Assembly: GCA_963682005.1 (NCBI GenBank)
Contig: OY820914.1
Span: forward strand, 496,001-560,000
DNA: 64,000 nucleotides
Reading direction: 5' to 3'
Source of the DNA: CAIYUC01 sp963682005
GTDB taxonomy: Bacteria > Bacteroidota > Bacteroidia > Bacteroidales > FEN-979
A model generated the notes under the pieces. It searched no databases and had not been told where the DNA came from. It saw nothing but the letters and a program-made list of their open reading frames with translations. Below are positions 1 to 8,495 of the stretch, piece after piece; the first letter of the stretch is position 1, and the number at the start of each line of letters is the position of its first letter. A program made the position numbers and the translations under genes.

Positions 1-1
1 G

Positions 2-670
2 ATGCAAACCCCGATCATGAACGGAACCCAGAACTTCATTATCAGGACCAGCAATTATGCAAACTTCTCAACAACCGCCCTTCCAAAAGGTGTCGGAACG
101 TTACGCGGGATACTGAGTAGTTTTAACGGACAATTCCAGATGTTTGTCAGGGATCTGAATGACCTTGTTAATTTTGACACCATTGGCGTTTATGCCACCA
201 TTTACAAGAACAGTTTTATGGCAGATCCCACAGACTGGGTTAAGTTTTCAGCAACAGGAAATAACTGGGGCTTTACTTCTCAGTACGAAGCAATGCTCGC
301 CAACGGTTACCAGGGAGCTGAGCCTACCAGTTGCTTCCTGATATCACCGGCCATCGACCTGACCGGGGTTTCCGACCCAATCCTGACTTTTTCAACATGG
401 ACCCAATTTACCGACAGTGGTTTGCCTCATCCGCTTGATGTTTCCATCTCGACGAATTACAGCGGCAGCGGTGACCCGGCATCTGCAACGTGGACACCGA
501 TTACCTGCACACTGGCATCAGGATCAACCATGACACCCAGTGGAAATATCAACCTTTCTGCTTACCATCAGAAGGTATACATCAATTTCCATTACAGGTC
601 ATCAGGGGTAACCGCAGCTTCAGCCTCAAAATGGGAGGTGGATGAATTCAAGGTTATCGGAAAGAAATAA
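2..670 (+). CDS. Secreted DUF5689/choice-of-anchor-J type protein, 3' part only
   Basis: The gene is cut by the window edge; the ATG at position 2 is in frame but probably internal, since the first visible residues are already mid-domain. The first ~65 residues (GTLRGILSSFNGQFQMFVRD) resemble the end of an OB-like DUF5689 domain found in Bacteroidota lipoproteins. Residues ~75-222 resemble a choice-of-anchor-J beta-sandwich: SCFLISPAIDL, an LTFSTW strand, a long loop, and a closing SKWEVDEFKVIG. Such proteins are exported and cell-surface or secreted. No T9SS sorting domain is seen at the C-terminus, so anchoring probably depends on the missing N-terminus, for example a lipobox. The family call rests on motif resemblance; substrate and role are unknown. 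A hairpin terminator follows. Confidence 0.7.
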   Translation: MQTPIMNGTQNFIIRTSNYANFSTTALPKGVGTLRGILSSFNGQFQMFVRDLNDLVNFDTIGVYATIYKNSFMADPTDWVKFSATGNNWGFTSQYEAMLANGYQGAEPTSCFLISPAIDLTGVSDPILTFSTWTQFTDSGLPHPLDVSISTNYSGSGDPASATWTPITCTLASGSTMTPSGNINLSAYHQKVYINFHYRSSGVTAASASKWEVDEFKVIGKK

Positions 671-693
671 ATAATCTATTCCTACATCAAGAT

Positions 694-724
694 AAGGCGT
701 GGCATTCAGCTGCGCCTTTTTTTT
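694..724 (+). terminator. Rho-independent terminator
   Basis: AAGGCG (694-699) pairs with CGCCTT (713-718), with a short inner GC pair and a run of eight T residues. It lies 24 nt after the stop of the partial gene ending at 670. Confidence 0.75.
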
Positions 725-744
725 GCAGCTGTCCCCGCTTTCCA

Positions 745-807
745 TACCCACCCCTCAAATCCCCTCCCTACTGGTAGGGAGGGGAAGACCGAAGGTCGGG
801 GTGGGTA
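745..807. repeat. 63-bp double-hairpin intergenic repeat, copy 1
   Basis: The ends TACCCACCCC and GGGGTGGGTA are inverted repeats. Inside are two hairpins: CCCCTCCC...GGGAGGGG with loop TACTGGTA, and GACC-GAA-GGTC. Related copies are at 29390-29470, 47396-47458 and 49542-49613. This copy ends 2 nt before the stop codon of the convergent MBOAT gene. Confidence 0.85.
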
Positions 808-809
808 CA

Positions 810-2267
810 TCAAAACCTGAAATAGATGAACGGGCTGAACCCGGTTGAGGTGATCGTTGCTTCGCACAGGATGAACAGAAGGATAGCCAGGACGGAGAAG
901 GTTATGATGGTGCGGTTACCGGGCAGGTCGAACAGTTTATTCTGCCAGGTTTCAATTTTTTTGAACCCTCCGAAAAAGGCGAAGAAAATTGCGATGACCA
1001 TCATCGTCCAGAATTTTGAATTCAGCCAGACCTGGTTTTGCGCTGATACAAACGAGAACATCCGGCGGATATAGAAATGGAAGTAGTCGATGCTTCCGGA
1101 ACGAAACATGACCCAGCCGATCACGGTGATAAAAAAAGTAATGGCAACAGAGGGTATGCCTCCGATCTTCTTAAAGAATTTCAGGAGGAACAACCTGTCA
1201 AGCACCAGGAAGAGTCCCTGCCAGGCGCCCCACAGGATGAATGTCCAGGCAGCGCCATGCCAGAACCCGCACAGGAGAAAGGTTACAATGGCCGCGATCA
1301 GGTAGATCAGTTTATCCACACGAAGTCCGAGGTAATGTTCTTTGGGAAGTTTCCTTGATATCTTGTATGCCAGGGGAAGCATGATATAATCCCTGAACCA
1401 GGAGGAAAGGGTCATGTGCCAACGGCGCCAGAATTCGGTGATGCTTTTTGAAATATACGGGCTGTTGAAATTCTCCGGGAGCCTGAATCCCATCATCCGT
1501 GCCAGCCCGATCGCCATGTCGGTATAACCGGAAAAATCAAAATAGATCTGGAACGTATAGGCAAGGGCACCGATCCATGCGAGGCCGGAAGACAGCTCGA
1601 GCGAATTCAGTGCAAAGATCTGGTTCACCTGCGCGGCTAACACATCTGCGATCAACACTTTTTTGGCCAGCCCGATCACAAAGCGGTAAAAACCGATCAG
1701 CCGTGAATTGATGTTCTCTTCTGCGCTGCGATCCGCGATCTGGCCCATGATCTGTCCTCCCCTGACGATCGGCCCCGAAAGGATCTGGGGGAACATGAAG
1801 ATATAAAGCGCATAATCCTCCAGCTTTTTGAACGGGGCATACGTTCTCCGTGAAATATCAAATACATAGGATAATTTCTGGAACGTGATAAAGGAGATCC
1901 CCACGGGAAGGGCAATACTCAGCCAGCTTTTATGCGTTGTCCCGGTAAACGAAAACAAAATCTCAAACTGCTGGACAAAAAAGTTCATGTATTTGAAATA
2001 GATGAGCAATCCAAGGTTCATGGCAACCGACAGCCAGAAAAGCAGTTTCTTCAGGCTTCCTTCTTTTTCATACAACATTTTAATGAGGTAATAATCGATG
2101 ATGACGGATCCTGCCACCACGAAAACGAATTTCGGTGCGCCCCAGGCATAGAAAAGCAGACTGGCAACAAGGACAAACCAGTTCCTGCAATTCACGTTGA
2201 TCAGCAGGTAAACGACCAGGAAAACGGGTAAAAAATACAAAAGGAACAGGCTGCTGTTAAATATCAT
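810..2267 (-). CDS. MBOAT-family O-acyltransferase (AlgI/DltB type)
   Basis: A 485-residue polytopic inner-membrane protein of the usual AlgI length. It carries both family signatures: FWRRWHMTLSSWFRDY (about residues 275-290) and CGFWHGAAWTFILWG (about 335-350), whose histidine is the invariant MBOAT residue. AlgI-type proteins pass acetyl or other acyl groups across the membrane to a periplasmic SGNH partner, which places them on a polysaccharide. The two genes upstream in the operon encode AlgX/AlgJ-like partners, which fits. It is the last gene of the minus-strand run that starts near 14509. The start ATG is followed by a hydrophobic stretch (FLLYFLPVFLVVYLL). The glycan acylated is unknown; an alginate-specific role is not supported because no alginate polymerase is present. 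Confidence 0.92.
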   Translation of the reverse strand: MIFNSSLFLLYFLPVFLVVYLLINVNCRNWFVLVASLLFYAWGAPKFVFVVAGSVIIDYYLIKMLYEKEGSLKKLLFWLSVAMNLGLLIYFKYMNFFVQQFEILFSFTGTTHKSWLSIALPVGISFITFQKLSYVFDISRRTYAPFKKLEDYALYIFMFPQILSGPIVRGGQIMGQIADRSAEENINSRLIGFYRFVIGLAKKVLIADVLAAQVNQIFALNSLELSSGLAWIGALAYTFQIYFDFSGYTDMAIGLARMMGFRLPENFNSPYISKSITEFWRRWHMTLSSWFRDYIMLPLAYKISRKLPKEHYLGLRVDKLIYLIAAIVTFLLCGFWHGAAWTFILWGAWQGLFLVLDRLFLLKFFKKIGGIPSVAITFFITVIGWVMFRSGSIDYFHFYIRRMFSFVSAQNQVWLNSKFWTMMVIAIFFAFFGGFKKIETWQNKLFDLPGNRTIITFSVLAILLFILCEATITSTGFSPFIYFRF

Positions 2268-2279
2268 ATCTCGAATATT

Positions 2280-3569
2280 TTATTTTTTTGTTTTCGACTC
2301 TTGTTGCAGAAGGTATTTTGCATCGGTCCGGATCATCTCATCCAGGCTGATGTTATTGGCCTGCGCCTTTTTCTTCAGGAATCCCAGGTATTCCTGATTG
2401 CTCCACATCTTCGTTTCAAATGATTTCAGGGCACTGTCGGGCTCACTCAGCCGTGACCAGGCCCGGTCGATAAATCCGTAACCGATCTTCCCGTGAGCAG
2501 CATTTGTCTGCAGTAAAATTATTACATTTTGCCTGTTGATGACCTCTTCCACATCAAAATCAGCGGGATCCGTCTTCTGCATGTAACTTTCCGGGTAAGC
2601 CTCCTTGTTATAGTACCAGAATTCAACATTGCTGAACAGCCTTTCAGTAATCCCATTTTTGTACCAGTGGAAAAAGAAGCTGTCGCCGATCACGAGCGCA
2701 GAAGGCCTGGAGGAAGAGCTGTCGGTGGCCGGCAATAACACCGGGTAGGCCAGTGGGGGCTGCGGGATCCTCCAGATCAGGTTCATGGTGCGTTCGATGT
2801 CATTATCATCGTATCGTGAAGTATCGCTCATTTCAATGGTGTTCCATTTCACCAGCGGAGTTTTCCTGTCAAGATGCGCATTCAGGTATTTTGCCAGACT
2901 GTCGGCTGCAAGCGTTGCACCGTAGGAACTCCAGTGGAAACCGTTCTTCGGATAAAGAATGTAGCGGGAGGTGTCTTTCATACGGATGAACCATTGATTG
3001 AAATCGATGTAATTGACCCCAAGTTCCGCGCATGCATGAATGGCTGCGGCATAATTGGTCTTCCCTTCCTGCGCCCTTTTGTATTTTTCCGGAATGTATT
3101 CAGGATAAAAGGTCCCTTTATCCGGTGCAAAAACCACCAGCACGAATATCTTTTTCTTGCTCCAGAGATAATCCTGGAGCTTCTTCAGCTCCGACATCTG
3201 ACTGCCGATGTAGTCCTTTCCGAGAAAATCGACGCCCTGGAAAGCTTTCATGTAATAATCGCCGAAGAGGTAATTATCCTTCCCAATGATGATCTTTTCG
3301 CCATGCGGCAGTGAAAAAAACGAATAGTCAACCTGGTTGAACAGCCTGACAAACTCGCTCCGGAACGCCACGCCGTCTTCAATGTATTTCTGGTATTCAG
3401 CCTGGTATTCGCCGCTTTTCCATGTCTTCAGCCTGAATTTCGGCTTACCGGCCGGGAAGAAGAATCCATCAAGCTTTGATGGCCTGAACAGGTGGTAATC
3501 TTCCTGGAGCAGCGGCAGGACCGTGACCAGGATCACCAGGAATAATAATATGTTCTTCAGGCTTTTCAT
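2280..3569 (-). CDS. AlgX/AlgJ-like SGNH acyltransferase, paralog 1
   Basis: 429 residues with an N-terminal signal-anchor (about 7-20) and a periplasmic SGNH-like domain. The serine motif is VIGDSFFFHW and the histidine motif is GFHWSSYGA. In AlgX and AlgJ the second motif is DxHW; here the position two before His is Gly, so the usual triad aspartate is missing or moved. It is 42% or so similar by eye to the next gene upstream (3600-4955), including a shared LFNQVDYS(F/L)FS segment and a shared F-W-Y-N-K-E-(A/K)-Y-P segment. It lies 12 nt upstream of the MBOAT gene, the expected acyl donor. Inferred role: final O-acylation of a surface glycan in the periplasm. The acyl group and acceptor cannot be read from sequence. 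Confidence 0.82.
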   Translation of the reverse strand: MKSLKNILLFLVILVTVLPLLQEDYHLFRPSKLDGFFFPAGKPKFRLKTWKSGEYQAEYQKYIEDGVAFRSEFVRLFNQVDYSFFSLPHGEKIIIGKDNYLFGDYYMKAFQGVDFLGKDYIGSQMSELKKLQDYLWSKKKIFVLVVFAPDKGTFYPEYIPEKYKRAQEGKTNYAAAIHACAELGVNYIDFNQWFIRMKDTSRYILYPKNGFHWSSYGATLAADSLAKYLNAHLDRKTPLVKWNTIEMSDTSRYDDNDIERTMNLIWRIPQPPLAYPVLLPATDSSSSRPSALVIGDSFFFHWYKNGITERLFSNVEFWYYNKEAYPESYMQKTDPADFDVEEVINRQNVIILLQTNAAHGKIGYGFIDRAWSRLSEPDSALKSFETKMWSNQEYLGFLKKKAQANNISLDEMIRTDAKYLLQQESKTKK

Positions 3570-3599
3570 GGATATTTACGCTGACTTTCTACCTGATCT

Positions 3600-4955
3600 T
3601 TAGTTCTTCTTTTGACCTTCTTTTCCCTGCTCGACCTGTACCATGTATTCGGCATCTCGCTTAATCATTTCCTCAAACGGAATATTCAATTTTACAGCTT
3701 TCTGCCGCACCAGATCCATCCATCCTTTACTGGACCGGATAACACCGATATAATAACGGATTCTCGCTTCATACACTTTTTTCTTTGCCAATAATTCAGT
3801 ATTGTTCGGATCCAGCATCAGGAGCACATTTTCGGCAAAGAAGAAAAGATGTGGCAAATTTATTTCAGTCGTTAAAAGTATCACAAAATCATGCTTCAGA
3901 AGATCCTGTTTCAGGAATTCAGGATCATATTCTTTCCCATGATAAATAGAATAAGGGTATTTTTCTTTATTGTAAAACCAAAAATCGTTTCTTTTAAAAA
4001 CCTCATTTATCACTTTAATATAAAGGAATTCCCAGTAATAACTGTCAGCAATACCCAGAACATTCGGATGCCAGCAATCCCCAGGGCAGGAGGTGCTCAG
4101 TACCGGATATGGCATTTTCTCTGTCCTGTATGGTATGATCAGATTCATTGATTTTGCAAGATCATTGTCTGGTATACGCAATTTATCTGAAAATTCCAAT
4201 GTATCCACTTTAATCTCAGGCAGGTTTCTGCCACTAATGACCCTCATATAATTGATCAGGGAATCGAATACGATGGCCTGGGTTGCATAATTACTCCAAT
4301 GAATACCACCTCTTGGGTAAAGCGGGTACCTGATGGTATCTTTTAAAAGATCGAAATACTTTGAAAAATCTATGAAGTGGATCTCTTTATAGTTGCTTGC
4401 CAATAATTCGGTGTAGATTTGATAATTGCTATTTTTCCTTTTCGATTTCAGGTAGAAATCGGGAATATTTTCCGGCCTGAACCTGGCCTTTCCGGGAGCA
4501 AAGATCAGGATGAAACGGATGTTTCTTTTTTCCAGTTCCCGATTCAGTGCCAATAACTCATTCAGATTATTCTCGATCTTCTTGCGTCCGATGTAATCCA
4601 TTCCAAGGTAAGAATTAACGTACTTATCCGTAATCAGGGAACCATCTTTTCCAACAATGCCTCCAGCCGTATGACTGATTGAGAATAAAGAATAATCAAC
4701 CTGGTTGTATAGCCGTACCATATCGTTTCTGAATCCCGATGAATCCTCAGCAAAAAAACGCAGGCTATCCTGATATTTCCCGCTGAACCATGTTTTCAAT
4801 GCCCATTCCGGCATGGGTTTGCGATCAAATACCCCTTCGAGCTTCCCGGGATGGAAAGGCTGAAAAATGATCTGGATGATTGAACTGACAAGCAGCCCAA
4901 GGACAATCACCAGGATGGACGATTTAACAGTGATGAAGCCAAAAATCTTATTCAT
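3600..4955 (-). CDS. AlgX/AlgJ-like SGNH acyltransferase, paralog 2
   Basis: 451 residues: N-terminal signal-anchor (about 10-30), then an SGNH-like periplasmic domain. The serine motif reads LGIADSYYWEF (ADS instead of GDS in paralog 1) and the histidine motif GGIHWSNYAT, again with Gly where DxHW proteins have Asp. A lysine-rich C-terminal tail follows. The start ATG overlaps the end of the upstream GT-C-like gene (stop at 4948), so the two are probably translationally coupled. Two paralogs beside one MBOAT suggests two acylation positions or two acceptors, or that one paralog is a binding or scaffold subunit. Confidence 0.8.
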   Translation of the reverse strand: MNKIFGFITVKSSILVIVLGLLVSSIIQIIFQPFHPGKLEGVFDRKPMPEWALKTWFSGKYQDSLRFFAEDSSGFRNDMVRLYNQVDYSLFSISHTAGGIVGKDGSLITDKYVNSYLGMDYIGRKKIENNLNELLALNRELEKRNIRFILIFAPGKARFRPENIPDFYLKSKRKNSNYQIYTELLASNYKEIHFIDFSKYFDLLKDTIRYPLYPRGGIHWSNYATQAIVFDSLINYMRVISGRNLPEIKVDTLEFSDKLRIPDNDLAKSMNLIIPYRTEKMPYPVLSTSCPGDCWHPNVLGIADSYYWEFLYIKVINEVFKRNDFWFYNKEKYPYSIYHGKEYDPEFLKQDLLKHDFVILLTTEINLPHLFFFAENVLLMLDPNNTELLAKKKVYEARIRYYIGVIRSSKGWMDLVRQKAVKLNIPFEEMIKRDAEYMVQVEQGKEGQKKN

Positions 4956-6717
4956 AGCGGATCAGGAGGTCATCAACATAGAATTCGGTCCGCATCTGGT
5001 TCCAGACATAAACCTTTATCTGGGTATCGCCTGACAGTCCTGCAGGGACCACGAATTTTTTTTCAACAAGAAACCACTCGCCTTCTTTTGTCACAAACGG
5101 ATCGATCTTTTCCGAATCCCATTTCACCACCGCATTATTCAGTTCATAAGAACAAACAATCATCGCTCCAAGCGGGAATGGGGTGACTTTATTTACCCAG
5201 AGGGAAACATCCACAATTTTCGGGGTTCCCCGCGAGATATTATAAATAAAGGCGGATCGTGTACAGCCGAATTCATAGTCCTTGTTAAAAATGATGCTGA
5301 ACATTCCAGACCTGTGCGGAGTTTCCGCAAGATGTTCACCATACGTCAGCGTCTCATCTTCAAAGTCATTCTTAAATGAATATGGGATCATGGAACGGGG
5401 AAAAAGCCCTGACCTCGCAAACTGGCGGATATACTGGTCTGTATCCCAGGTTGAGCCGAAATTACATTTCTCCATGGACAGGGACATAGCCACATTGACA
5501 AAGATCATGACACATGCGATCACTCCGATAATCACAGGAAGGATGCGATTTTTCATTGAGACCAGGGACGCAGCGAGGTACCCGAAGGGAATACAAAGGA
5601 TGGGGTAATATTCCACGAAGGCCCTGTGACCGAAACAACATCCGTAATACCAGACGTGGTATGCCGCAGCCATATACGAAACCAGCAGGAAAATGAACAG
5701 GATGCCGATCCCGTTGGGAATCCTTTTCCAGATCATCAGGAACATCCCTGCGACAAACAGCAGAACCACGGGACTGTAAGGGAATAGTCCGTTCAGGGTT
5801 GCAAACCAGACTTCCATCAATTTCGGATGATTGTAATTGGAAAAACCGATCCCGTATTTCAGGTAAATATAGCTTCCATGACTGTATTTCCAGTAGATCA
5901 TCTGCGGCAGGAGGAAAAGGAACAGGATCGCCAGGAAAGGAAGGATGTATTTCAGCCGCAGGATCATTTTCAAACGCTGAACCATTGCCCTGAATGATCC
6001 TGCATCCCAGAACATGAAGCAGATCCCAACGATCACATTGGTGTGGCGGATGGCAACCATCAGGCCAAACGTGATGATCATCAGCAGGAAATACCGGTAC
6101 CTGGCGGTATCATCCAGGAACTTTTTCATGGCAAAGAGGAAGAGGGAAATTGCAAAGAAAGAGTAGACATGCGACATCAGCGTATCATCCAGCGAATAAT
6201 AGAACAGGTTGGTGCCGATGTAGGTGACGAACAGGATCAGGTACTGGATGCCCTCCTTAAAGTAATTGGCCAGGAATTTCTTAAGGAACCAGAGCCCGAG
6301 AACCAGGTAAAAGATCGCCGCAACGTTCATCGCCTTATGATAAAGTGGGGAGAATCCATAGTACTCATCCAGTCCGAAGACCTTTGCTATAAAATGCGTT
6401 GCAATGAAGAACGGGGAAAGCAGAAGGGCTTCTCCATAATAATATTGAGTGACCATTACCTTGTTTGTCCGGTCAACGAAAAAGCCGTACCCCGTCTTTG
6501 AATCGATTTCAGGGGGGAACTGGCTGATATCCCAGTGATAAAAGAATGTTGCCGGAAGGAATATATAGTAACCCGCCTTGTCGGCCCAGATCTCGCTTTG
6601 CCAGTTGAAAAAGCCTTTACCATGATGTATCTTCATCGTCAAGAACACGGAAGCGATGAATATTGCAAGAAAAACAAGGATTTGCTTACCGGGAAGGCGC
6701 TGTGGCTGTATTTGCAT
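4948..6717 (-). CDS. GT-C-like polytopic membrane protein with C-terminal beta-sandwich (paralog 1)
   Basis: 589 residues. About ten hydrophobic segments span residues 10-430, followed by a soluble domain (~455-589) ending in YVWNQMRTEFYVDDLLIRY. The first large loop after TM1 holds W44-A-D46-KAGYYIFLPA, an acidic loop in the place where GT-C glycosyltransferases keep their catalytic Asp. Other conserved points shared with paralog 2 are MSHVYSFF, an (I/T)R(H/P)TN segment and FG-x-R-x-F-x-E-x-Y. GT-C enzymes use polyprenyl-phosphate sugars made by GT2 synthases such as the one at 10082. Inferred role: transfer of a sugar to a periplasmic acceptor, with the C-terminal sandwich possibly binding glycan. 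No named family is claimed. Stop and start overlap the next gene by 8 nt. Confidence 0.72.
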   Translation of the reverse strand: MQIQPQRLPGKQILVFLAIFIASVFLTMKIHHGKGFFNWQSEIWADKAGYYIFLPATFFYHWDISQFPPEIDSKTGYGFFVDRTNKVMVTQYYYGEALLLSPFFIATHFIAKVFGLDEYYGFSPLYHKAMNVAAIFYLVLGLWFLKKFLANYFKEGIQYLILFVTYIGTNLFYYSLDDTLMSHVYSFFAISLFLFAMKKFLDDTARYRYFLLMIITFGLMVAIRHTNVIVGICFMFWDAGSFRAMVQRLKMILRLKYILPFLAILFLFLLPQMIYWKYSHGSYIYLKYGIGFSNYNHPKLMEVWFATLNGLFPYSPVVLLFVAGMFLMIWKRIPNGIGILFIFLLVSYMAAAYHVWYYGCCFGHRAFVEYYPILCIPFGYLAASLVSMKNRILPVIIGVIACVMIFVNVAMSLSMEKCNFGSTWDTDQYIRQFARSGLFPRSMIPYSFKNDFEDETLTYGEHLAETPHRSGMFSIIFNKDYEFGCTRSAFIYNISRGTPKIVDVSLWVNKVTPFPLGAMIVCSYELNNAVVKWDSEKIDPFVTKEGEWFLVEKKFVVPAGLSGDTQIKVYVWNQMRTEFYVDDLLIRYE

Positions 6718-6720
6718 AAA

Positions 6721-8487
6721 CTAGTTGAATTTAATTTTCATATCATCGATGAAGAACTTCGATTTACTGGTATTCCAGACATAAAAATTTATCATGCCGG
6801 TGGTGTCCGCCCAACTGGGGACATAGAATTCGGACTCAATTTTTGTCCATTCGCCGGGGTTCCGGATATAATCATCCATCGGGAGACTTTTGTAAAAAAT
6901 ACATTTCCCGGAAAAATCCGTTATGCTGCAAATGAAAGAGGCTTTCGTTTTCTCCGGATTTAAAGGTTTGATCCAGACGCTTTCATGAACCCTGGTCACC
7001 TGGTGTTTGAGTAACATAGAGAGCTTTCGTGAAAAAACACCATCGAACTTTTCCAGTGTATCCATTTTCAATCCCAGTGTTTTTGAATGATACGCTTCAT
7101 GCGTCAGGATACTCTGGCTGTTTTGAAGCGGATTTTCAAAGTCATTTATATACGTGTATGTGTTTCGCGGATCTTTATAAAGGTGGCAGGCATCCAGTTT
7201 CAAAACAAATTCATCCCAGCTCCAGATGGAACCGGTATAACAGGTATAATGATAAATGAACATCAGGTTGTACCAGCAAAAAACGAAGAGGGTCAGCCAG
7301 GTCACGTTTCGGATAAAAAGATTCCGGCGACTGAGAATAAACTGCAGAAAATAACCGAACGGAAGACCCAGGATGGTATAGAACTCAATGAAAGGCCTTG
7401 AACCGAATGCACCTCCAAAATACCAGGCTTCCCAGGACGCAAAAACATAGCTCATGAACAGGAAAAGAAGCCCGATAAAGATCCCGTTGCGGATCTTCCG
7501 TACGATCATCAGGACAACACCGGCAATGAAGAGCAATACCATCGGGTTGTAGAGAAAAAGTCCGTTCAGTGGTGAGAACCAGATCGGGATCATCATGGGC
7601 CGGCCCAGGTTTGAAAAGACTTCATTCTCATATGAATAATGGATATAGCTGCCTGAGACATAGTGCCAGTAAAACATTTGGGGCAGATATAAAATAAAGA
7701 TCATCGCAACCAACGGCAGGCTGTACTTTGGATGAAGAAAAAACACGATCCGCCTGCCGGCTTCCCTGAACGAACCCGTATCCAGGAATGCCAGAAGCGA
7801 AATTATTACAAGATTTGTCGGCCTTGTCAACACCGAGAGCGCAACAGCCAAGCAAAACAGCAAATAGAGTTTATAAGGCTTTTTGTCCTTGTCAAGAAAC
7901 TTCTTTAAAAAATACAGGCACAGTGAAAAGAGAAAAAAGGAATAGACATGTGACATGAGACAATCGTGCAGCGCATAGTGATACAGGTTTGTACCGGCCA
8001 CCACGAAGAGGATGACCAGGTAGGTAGTTCGTTCCTCGAGATAGTTTACCAGGAACCGCCGGAGGAAGAAAAGTCCCAGGATAAGGTAGAATACGGCCGG
8101 GATGGTCATCATTTTCTCATAAAACAGAGAAAAACCATCTGGCTTAGGATCAAATGACTGCGCAACAAGGTGGGTGACAAGGAAAAAGGGCGCCAGGAGG
8201 AGTGCTTCCCCGTAAGTATATTTATCGTACAGCTTGTTTTTTTTATGATCGATCACGAAACCGCAGGTCCTTTTGTCAATTCCGTCAGGCAGCTGCTTTG
8301 CATCGAAATCATAAAGGAAGAGCGCCGGGAGGTAAACATAATACCCTGCATTATCACACCAGAAACGTCCCTGTCCATCCCGTTTTCCTCCAGGATAGCT
8401 GATGCTGTTTGAAAGTACAAGGCATGCAACGGTAGCCACAATAAAGAACCATCGTTCAAACCATTTGCCCTGCATGTATTGTTTCAT
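6721..8487 (-). CDS. GT-C-like polytopic membrane protein with C-terminal beta-sandwich (paralog 2)
   Basis: 588 residues from the ATG at 8485-8487; an alternative TTG at 8497-8499 overlaps the upstream stop and adds four residues. It is the close relative of the 4948 gene: acidic loop W-C-D-NAGYYVYLPA after TM1, MSHVYSFF, TRPTN, FGSRPFIEFY, and a C-terminal beta-sandwich ending YVWNTSKSKFFIDDMKIKF. Ten or more membrane segments are visible. It is probably a GT-C glycosyltransferase using an undecaprenyl-phosphate sugar at the outer face of the inner membrane. Three nucleotides separate it from paralog 1, consistent with one polycistron. Substrate and acceptor are unknown. Confidence 0.72.
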   Translation of the reverse strand: MKQYMQGKWFERWFFIVATVACLVLSNSISYPGGKRDGQGRFWCDNAGYYVYLPALFLYDFDAKQLPDGIDKRTCGFVIDHKKNKLYDKYTYGEALLLAPFFLVTHLVAQSFDPKPDGFSLFYEKMMTIPAVFYLILGLFFLRRFLVNYLEERTTYLVILFVVAGTNLYHYALHDCLMSHVYSFFLFSLCLYFLKKFLDKDKKPYKLYLLFCLAVALSVLTRPTNLVIISLLAFLDTGSFREAGRRIVFFLHPKYSLPLVAMIFILYLPQMFYWHYVSGSYIHYSYENEVFSNLGRPMMIPIWFSPLNGLFLYNPMVLLFIAGVVLMIVRKIRNGIFIGLLFLFMSYVFASWEAWYFGGAFGSRPFIEFYTILGLPFGYFLQFILSRRNLFIRNVTWLTLFVFCWYNLMFIYHYTCYTGSIWSWDEFVLKLDACHLYKDPRNTYTYINDFENPLQNSQSILTHEAYHSKTLGLKMDTLEKFDGVFSRKLSMLLKHQVTRVHESVWIKPLNPEKTKASFICSITDFSGKCIFYKSLPMDDYIRNPGEWTKIESEFYVPSWADTTGMINFYVWNTSKSKFFIDDMKIKFN

Positions 8488-8495
8488 TGTTGCTG

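Noticed and set aside
810..4955. Alginate or cellulose acetylation locus
   Set aside because: No polymerase or alginate-specific genes; only the general acyl-transfer modules are present.
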